NCBI RefSeq assembly: GCF_004363045.1
Contig: NZ_SNYJ01000009.1
Location: 62,001 to 126,000 of the forward strand
Direction of reading: 5' to 3'
DNA length: 64,000 nucleotides
Source: Aureibacillus halotolerans
GTDB taxonomy: Bacteria; Bacillota; Bacilli; Bacillales; DSM-28697
Shown here: positions 58,990 through 64,000 of the stretch, piece by piece
Position numbering within the stretch: position 1 is the stretch's first letter
Layout: each line of letters opens with the position of its first letter
Position numbers and translations under genes: made by a program
Notes under the pieces: generated by a model
Told to the model about the DNA's origin: nothing
The model's input: only the letters and a program-made list of their open reading frames with translations
Databases searched by the model: none

Positions 58990-60282
58990 TTATGAGGTTG
59001 AGGACGTGCTTCTCTTCCTTGCTTGCTGCTGTTTAAGCTCTTCGTCCATGAGCTGAAAGAACTCTCCGTTTGTTTTTGATTGCTTTAGCTTGCGAATAAA
59101 GCGATCCAGAAAATCTGAAGAATCGTTCATTGTCTTACGCAGCGCCCACAGTTTATCCAAGTTTGGCTTTGGTAAAAGGAGCTCTTCTTTTCTCGTACCC
59201 GAGCGACGAATATCGATGGCAGGAAAAATACGCCGTTCAGACAACGCCCTATCTAGGTGCAACTCCATATTACCGGTTCCTTTAAACTCTTCGTAGATGA
59301 CGTCATCCATACGAGAGCCTGTGTCCACCAGAGCTGTTGCCAAAATTGTTAGGCTGCCACCTTCTTCGATGTTTCTTGCTGCACCGAAAAAGCGTTTAGG
59401 ACGATGAAAGGCGGCTGGATCAATCCCTCCAGAGAGCGTGCGTCCACTTGGAGGAATAACAAGATTGTAAGCCCTCGCTAAGCGCGTGATGCTGTCCATC
59501 AGAATAACTACATCCTTCTTGTGCTCAACAAGACGCATCGCCCGCTCAAGCACAAGCTCCGCAACTTTAATATGGTTTTCTGGGACTTCATCAAATGTCG
59601 AGCTTACGACATCGCCTTTCACAGACCGTTCAATATCGGTCACTTCCTCTGGACGCTCGTCCACAAGCAGAACGATAAGCTCTGCATGAGGATGATTGGT
59701 CGTGATGCTGTTCGCAATTTCTTTTAGCAGCATCGTTTTCCCTGCTTTTGGCGGCGCGACAATAAGGCCACGCTGTCCAAAACCAACGGGTGCGACCATA
59801 TCAACAATTCGCGTTGACATCTGGTTTGGCTGATTTTCCAAATGCATAAACCGATCTGGATAAAGTGCCGTCAAGGCCGGAAAATGCACACGTTCTTTAG
59901 CGGTTTCCGGATCCTCGCCATTCACAGCCTCAACATGGAGCAACCCGTAGTACCGTTCATTTTCTTTTGGCGGTCGCACTTTGCCTGATACACGGTCTCC
60001 GTTTCTCAAATCAAAGCGACGGATTTGAGACGCAGAAATATAAATATCCTCTGAGCTTGGCGAGTAATTGATCGGCCGAAGAAAACCAAAGCCCTCAGAC
60101 TGGATAATTTCGAGAATGCCTTCCATAAACAGAAAGCCATCCTTTTCAGCTTGAGCTTTTAGGATAGAAAAAATAAGCTCTTTTTTATTGAGTTTACTGT
60201 AATAGGATATTTGCAGCTTTTTTGCTTGATCGTACAATTCGCGCAGCTTCATATTTTCTAAATTTGATAACGTCAATTCCAT
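58990..60282 (-). CDS. rho: Transcription termination factor Rho
   Basis: A 430-residue hexameric RNA helicase. The N-terminal Rho domain and cold-shock-type RNA-binding domain span about 1-125 ([22 protein letters not shown]). The Walker A is APPKAGKT and the Walker [17 protein letters not shown]. The ATG at 60282 gives the standard [20 protein letters not shown] start; earlier in-frame codons add 30 residues unlike Rho. Confidence 0.97.
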   Translation of the reverse strand: MELTLSNLENMKLRELYDQAKKLQISYYSKLNKKELIFSILKAQAEKDGFLFMEGILEIIQSEGFGFLRPINYSPSSEDIYISASQIRRFDLRNGDRVSGKVRPPKENERYYGLLHVEAVNGEDPETAKERVHFPALTALYPDRFMHLENQPNQMSTRIVDMVAPVGFGQRGLIVAPPKAGKTMLLKEIANSITTNHPHAELIVLLVDERPEEVTDIERSVKGDVVSSTFDEVPENHIKVAELVLERAMRLVEHKKDVVILMDSITRLARAYNLVIPPSGRTLSGGIDPAAFHRPKRFFGAARNIEEGGSLTILATALVDTGSRMDDVIYEEFKGTGNMELHLDRALSERRIFPAIDIRRSGTRKEELLLPKPNLDKLWALRKTMNDSSDFLDRFIRKLKQSKTNGEFFQLMDEELKQQQARKRSTSSTS

Positions 60283-60555
60283 AAATGCACCACTCTTTGT
60301 TATTAGTGAAAGATAGATGTTTGAAGATGAGGGGAATAATCGTCTGAAGCAAATGTGGATGTGTGCGGACAATACCTTATTTTAACCCTAACGCCTTGTT
60401 TGCATCAAGTTATAATTCGTTTTGTTAAGACAATGTCCAATTGCATTAAGATATTTGAAAATGCCTTGCCATAAAATACGCCCCGCCGTAAGGTTCATGA
60501 GATCCATTCCAATTATCTCGATGCCTCCGCGAGTGACACCACGTTTACGAAAGTG

Positions 60556-60587
60556 CCGGGAGCCTAAGTGAGGGCTCCCGGTACCTT
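60556..60587 (-). terminator. Hairpin after the second murA gene
   Basis: A perfect 12-bp GC-rich stem, GTGCCGGGAGCC with GGCTCCCGGTAC allowing one wobble, directly after the stop codon. The following T run is short, so it may act with Rho. Confidence 0.65.
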
Positions 60588-61874
60588 TTACGTATTTTGG
60601 TATTGTTTAATTTCCTGCTCGACCATCTGTTCACGCCAAATGGACGCCCCAATGGAACTGAGCTTCTCTACTAAATTCTCATATCCACGATCGATATGCT
60701 CTAAGCCTGTAATCTCAGTGATTCCATCAGCTAAAAGGCCAGCAGCAACGAGACAAGCACCTGCACGTAAATCTGAGGCTCTAACTTTGGCGCTTTGCAA
60801 AACGCCAGGTCCAGAAATCATGGCTGAATTTCCTTCGACTTTTACGTTTGCACCCATACGGCGCAATTCGTCAATATGCTTAAAGCGCGCAGAGTAGATG
60901 GTGTCTGTCACAATTGCCATCCCACTTGCTTGTGTGAGCAGCGTCGTAAACGGTTGTTGGAGATCTGTTGGAAAGCCGGGATAGACGAGTGTTTTGATGT
61001 CGACTGATGACGGCTTGACCATTTTTGAGACGCGCAATTGATCGTTGCTTTCTTCAATGGTTGCCCCCATCTCCCTAAGCTTTGCAGTTAATGATTCCAA
61101 ATGCTGAGGAATAACGTTATCTATAATGACATCCTCACCTGCACCAGCGGCCATAATGGTATATGTACCCGCCTCAATACGATCTGGAATAATAGTGTGC
61201 CGACAGCCTTTGAGTTCATTGACCCCTTCAATTCGGATGACATCCGTTCCGGCGCCTTTGATGCGAGCACCCATGCTCGTCAGAAGTGTCGCCACATCAA
61301 TGATTTCTGGTTCACGCGCTGCATTTTCAATGGTCGTCTTTCCTTCTGCTCTCACAGCGGCAAGCATAATATTAATGGTCGCCCCAACGCTAACAACATC
61401 CAAGTAAATTTTTGCGCCAATTAAACGATCTGCACGGAGATATAGTGCTCCTTGTTCATTCGTTATCTTTGCACCTAAAGCTTCAAAGCCTTTAATATGC
61501 TGGTCAATTGGACGGGGCCCTAGATAGCAACCGCCAGGCAAGCCAACAACGGCTTTTTTGAAGCGACCGAGCATTGCGCCCATTAGATAATAAGAGGCTC
61601 TTAGCTTCTTTACTCTTCCATTCGGTAAAGGCATCGAAACCATATGAGTTGGATCAATCGTGATTTGATCGTTCGTCAGTGTCGTTTCCCCCCCGATTTC
61701 TTCAAGCAGGTCAGAAAGAATTTTGACATCTGAAATGTTCGGCAATCCATCAATAACGACGGGTGACTGAGCTAAAATCGCAGCTGGCAATAACGCGACG
61801 GCACTATTTTTCGCTCCGCTAATTCGAACAGTTCCTCTTAGCGGGTGCCCCCCTTCAATTAAAAGCTTTTCCAT
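60588..61874 (-). CDS. murAB: UDP-N-acetylglucosamine 1-carboxyvinyltransferase, second copy (MurAB/MurZ)
   Basis: A 428-residue paralogue of the enzyme at 28465. The reactive Cys116 lies in PGGCYLG. B. subtilis has the same second copy between fbaA and rho; there MurAA is the essential one and this copy is auxiliary. AAAGGAG precedes the ATG at 61874; the upstream in-frame extension is unlike MurA. Confidence 0.95.
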   Translation of the reverse strand: MEKLLIEGGHPLRGTVRISGAKNSAVALLPAAILAQSPVVIDGLPNISDVKILSDLLEEIGGETTLTNDQITIDPTHMVSMPLPNGRVKKLRASYYLMGAMLGRFKKAVVGLPGGCYLGPRPIDQHIKGFEALGAKITNEQGALYLRADRLIGAKIYLDVVSVGATINIMLAAVRAEGKTTIENAAREPEIIDVATLLTSMGARIKGAGTDVIRIEGVNELKGCRHTIIPDRIEAGTYTIMAAGAGEDVIIDNVIPQHLESLTAKLREMGATIEESNDQLRVSKMVKPSSVDIKTLVYPGFPTDLQQPFTTLLTQASGMAIVTDTIYSARFKHIDELRRMGANVKVEGNSAMISGPGVLQSAKVRASDLRAGACLVAAGLLADGITEITGLEHIDRGYENLVEKLSSIGASIWREQMVEQEIKQYQNT

Positions 61875-62267
61875 GATTCTTGATCTCCTTTTCAAACGAC
61901 TTCGCCAAGTATACATACAGCCTGCACATCCCCAGTTTTAAGCAGTATACGTCACACAAAGCGATTCACCGCTCACAAGGGGTATTGTATTAATATGGAT
62001 CATTAAAGGAAATTGTATGCAGTTATTCTCTCGCGCTTTAAACGGATTCTTGATCGATAGTTTGAATTCCTTTAATGAGTTATCGACGGCTTTTTTAGAC
62101 ATTTTTAGTATGCATCTATTCATTTCATCTTACAAACTGGATATACAATGCTTGTTCAAGTAGAGAAATAGTCAACGTGATGCCTCCGAATAGGCATCAT
62201 GCATGATCAGTTCATGGCGACTACTTCTCTTATTCCTTAATACAAACACCATGCTCTGAAAACATGC
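61875..62267. other. Spacer between fbaA and murAB
   Basis: About 390 bp where B. subtilis carries the transaldolase gene. I see no gene. A hairpin GATGCC/GGCATC lies near 62180-62204. A 61-codon frame at 61938-62123 lacks a ribosome site and family resemblance. Confidence 0.55.
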
Positions 62268-62296
62268 AAAAGCACCGCCATTGGAGGTGCTTTAAC
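62268..62296 (-). terminator. Terminator of fbaA
   Basis: AAAGCACC and GGTGCTTT pair around a nine-base loop. It lies about 50 bp after the fbaA stop codon. Confidence 0.75.
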
Positions 62297-62342
62297 ATAA
62301 TTTCGGACAACATGTATGCTTTTTGGGTGCTTGCTTATATGC

Positions 62343-63206
62343 TTATGCTTTTTGTGAAGAACCAAATTCACGCATTTTGCCGATGACTGTTTCTTTAATG
62401 GCATCACGCGCCGGCCCAAGATACTTACGTGGGTCGTACATTTCAGCGTTTTCCGCTAGAACTTCGCGAACACGGGCTGCAGATGAAATTTGATTTTCAG
62501 TATTTACATTGATTTTTGCTGTACCAAGAGAGATAGCGCGTTGGATATCCTTCGTTGGAATGCCTGTCCCACCGTGAAGAACAAGTGGAATACCCGTTAG
62601 GTTTTTCACTTCTTCCATACGATCAAAGCCTAGGTTTGGTTCACCTTTATATGGACCATGTACAGAACCTAGTGCAGGCGCAAAACAATCAACATTTGTT
62701 TCATGAACAAGTCGGTCACATTCAGATGGGATGGCATAGGCAGCTTCTGCATCATCTACAACTAAGTCATCCTCTTGTCCACCGATACGGCCAAGCTCAG
62801 CTTCAACTGAGATACCTAAGAGATGGGCCACTTCGACAACTTTATTTGTAAGAGCAATGTTTTCTTCAAGTGGATAATGAGAGCCGTCAATCATAACAGA
62901 TGTAAATCCTGCATGAATTGCCTCTACACATTTTTCAAAAGAAGAGCCGTGATCAAGGTGAATGGCCACAGGAACTGTAATTCCATAATCTTCAATTAAC
63001 GCTTCCACGATGGAAACAACGGTTTTGAAACCGCCCATATAACGCGCCGCGCCTTCTGAAACACCAAGAATGACTGGTGAGTTTTCTTCATGAGCAGCTA
63101 GCAAAATAGCTTGCGTAAACTCTAAGTTATTTAAGTTAAATTGCCCTACAGCGTACCCTTCCGCTTTTGCTTTGTTTAGCATATCCTTCATTGACACTAA
63201 TGGCAT
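62343..63206 (-). CDS. fbaA: Class II fructose-1,6-bisphosphate aldolase
   Basis: A 287-residue zinc-dependent glycolytic enzyme. Zn/active-site segments include [12 protein letters not shown] and [10 protein letters not shown]; the phosphate-binding region [10 protein letters not shown] and NVNTENQ are conserved. AAGGAGG precedes the ATG. It lies between spo0F and murAB, as in B. subtilis. Confidence 0.97.
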   Translation of the reverse strand: MPLVSMKDMLNKAKAEGYAVGQFNLNNLEFTQAILLAAHEENSPVILGVSEGAARYMGGFKTVVSIVEALIEDYGITVPVAIHLDHGSSFEKCVEAIHAGFTSVMIDGSHYPLEENIALTNKVVEVAHLLGISVEAELGRIGGQEDDLVVDDAEAAYAIPSECDRLVHETNVDCFAPALGSVHGPYKGEPNLGFDRMEEVKNLTGIPLVLHGGTGIPTKDIQRAISLGTAKINVNTENQISSAARVREVLAENAEMYDPRKYLGPARDAIKETVIGKMREFGSSQKA

Positions 63207-63396
63207 GCACGTTGCCTCCTTGGGATCTAAAAGTTTCGGGTGAAGCTTACAAAAAATTAAAACGCTACTTCACCATTTCGACAAATTCTTTTAAAATCAT
63301 AGTCATTCATAGCATACCAATATCCGTCGCTGTCGGCAACTCTTCAAGAAAAAGTCCGCCTGGTATTCCTTTTATCGGCATGACATACATTTCACA

Positions 63397-63759
63397 TTAT
63401 TTGTTTGGCAAATTTCGAATGGCTCCCCGAACATCATCAATATCAAATGGCTTTGAAAAATGACGTTTAGCACCAAGGCTTTCCGCTTCTTCAATCATAT
63501 CAAGCTCACCATATGCTGTCATAATCATGACATCAATATCGCGATCCAAGAGCTTCATTCGCCTCAGTATTTCAATACCATCCATTCCAGGAATTTTCAT
63601 ATCAAGCAACACTAAGTCAATTCGTTCTTTTTCAAGTATAGAAAGTGCTTGTACACCATTGGCTGCTTGAAAAGTAGCATATCCTTCCTTTACTAAGATC
63701 TCATTTAGTAAAATACGTATACCGTACTGGTCGTCAACGATCAAAATATTCTTGCTCAC
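63397..63759 (-). CDS. spo0F: Sporulation phosphorelay response regulator Spo0F
   Basis: A 120-residue single-domain receiver that passes phosphate from the sensor kinases to Spo0B. The acid pocket is VDDQYG and the phospho-acceptor Asp53 lies in [11 protein letters not shown]. The switch Thr (MTAYGE) and Lys (SKPFD) are present. The start is GTG at 63759. A consensus sigma-H promoter is 65-91 bp upstream. Confidence 0.97.
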   Translation of the reverse strand: MSKNILIVDDQYGIRILLNEILVKEGYATFQAANGVQALSILEKERIDLVLLDMKIPGMDGIEILRRMKLLDRDIDVMIMTAYGELDMIEEAESLGAKRHFSKPFDIDDVRGAIRNLPNK

Positions 63760-63823
63760 CTATATTTCCCCGCCCTTTCAATAGGAATAAACCACGCTCC
63801 TATTAAAATCTCTGTAATTACTA

Positions 63824-63850
63824 ATTCTTTCTATAAAAAACTTTTCCTTC
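63824..63850 (-). promoter_or_regulatory. Sigma-H promoter of spo0F
   Basis: On the minus strand GAAGGAAAA (-35, 63842-63850) is followed after 11 bp by AAAGAAT (-10, 63824-63830). Both match RnAGGAwww and RnnGAAT fully. The -10 to start-codon distance is 64 bp. Confidence 0.8.
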
Positions 63851-63960
63851 TTATATCGGTCGATTCTTCCCGAAGATAAAAAGATTTTGGTGATTTATGC
63901 TTTTTATTGTAGGATAATGTGAGGAAATTCATACTACGATTAGCGAATATCTAGACATTA

Positions 63961-63967
63961 TGTCGAA
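63961..63967 (+). promoter_or_regulatory. 0A box (Spo0A site) upstream of spo0F
   Basis: TGTCGAA fits the Spo0A box TGnCGAA. It is ~110 bp upstream of the sigma-H -35 element and ~25 bp before the start codon of the gene at the window's right end. Short motifs can arise by chance. Confidence 0.45.
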
Positions 63968-63991
63968 GTATGCATATTGGAGGCAAAAGAA

Positions 63992-64000
63992 ATGTTTCAA
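63992..64000 (+). CDS. Start of a gene running off the window (probably the DUF2529/YwjG gene)
   Basis: Only three codons (MFQ) are inside. TGGAGG lies nine bases before the ATG. In B. subtilis the DUF2529 gene ywjG is divergent from spo0F at this place, and family members begin MLK/MFK-TTQL, so the identity is inferred from position alone. Confidence 0.45.

Noticed and set aside
61938-62123. 61-codon gene or transaldolase remnant
   Set aside because: No ribosome site and no resemblance to transaldolase in any frame I read.

Overview
The window is chromosomal DNA from a low-to-moderate GC, endospore-forming, motile Bacillaceae. The evidence is the gene order from spo0F, fbaA, murA2, rho and tdk through prfA, prmC, spoIIR, tsaC, mntP, ywlE, ywlG, glyA, upp and mnaA to the atp operon, then ywzB, ywmB, murA, spoIID, spoIIQ, spoIIID, mbl, flhO, flhP and fabZ. 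This is the Bacillus subtilis ywj-ywm-ywp backbone read from right to left, almost all of it on the minus strand. The protein sequences suggest a Shouchella/Alkalihalobacillus-like bacillus. That assignment is an inference, and the ATP synthase c subunit lacks the hallmark motifs of extreme alkaliphiles.

Layout. 1-8.4 kb is accessory: a three-part glycoside hydrolase, a repeat-rich lipoprotein, a DUF421 membrane protein, a phytanoyl-CoA-dioxygenase/HEAT fusion and an AraC regulator, mostly separated by their own terminators. 8.5-12.8 kb is backbone (fabZ, epuA-like, flhP, flhO, mbl, spoIIID). 12.8-26 kb is a second accessory block inserted between spoIIID and spoIIQ: a GGDEF protein, an unknown two-gene unit divergent from a LexA-controlled Y-family polymerase with a YolD partner, a Fur-box-controlled ferric-iron ABC transporter ending in an IS3 remnant, a two-domain acetyltransferase, an FbpA-family small protein, pcp, ggt and a GntR/LacI regulator. 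26-39.5 kb holds spoIIQ, spoIID, murA, ywmB, ywzB and the full F1Fo ATP synthase operon, interrupted by a DUF1722 gene and a 103-bp tandem array. 39.9-45 kb is accessory (Vpr-like subtilase, a repeat element, a MerR/SDR pair). 45-64 kb returns to backbone with only small insertions.

Regulation visible in the DNA is unusually rich. There are forespore sigma-F-type promoters before spoIIQ and probably spoIIR, mother-cell sigma-E-type promoters before spoIIID and spoIID, and a sigma-H promoter plus an upstream 0A box before spo0F. A perfect 7-1-7 Fur box precedes the iron transporter, two perfect LexA boxes precede the Y-family polymerase, a MerR operator sits in a 19-bp spacer before the SDR gene, and a DnaA-box cluster lies at the start of tsaC.

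The most unusual content is non-coding. (i) A ~110-bp structured element occurs five times, bounded by GTCAnnATAC/GTATnnTGAC inverted repeats, with compensatory base changes between copies. (ii) A larger composite element with TAGTGCCC ends occurs twice complete and once as a fragment, and carries the ~110-bp element as cargo. (iii) Three unrelated intergenic spaces hold arrays with a TGCnCG core repeated at an exact 21-bp pitch; one is six copies of a 103-bp unit. I cannot assign a function to any of these.
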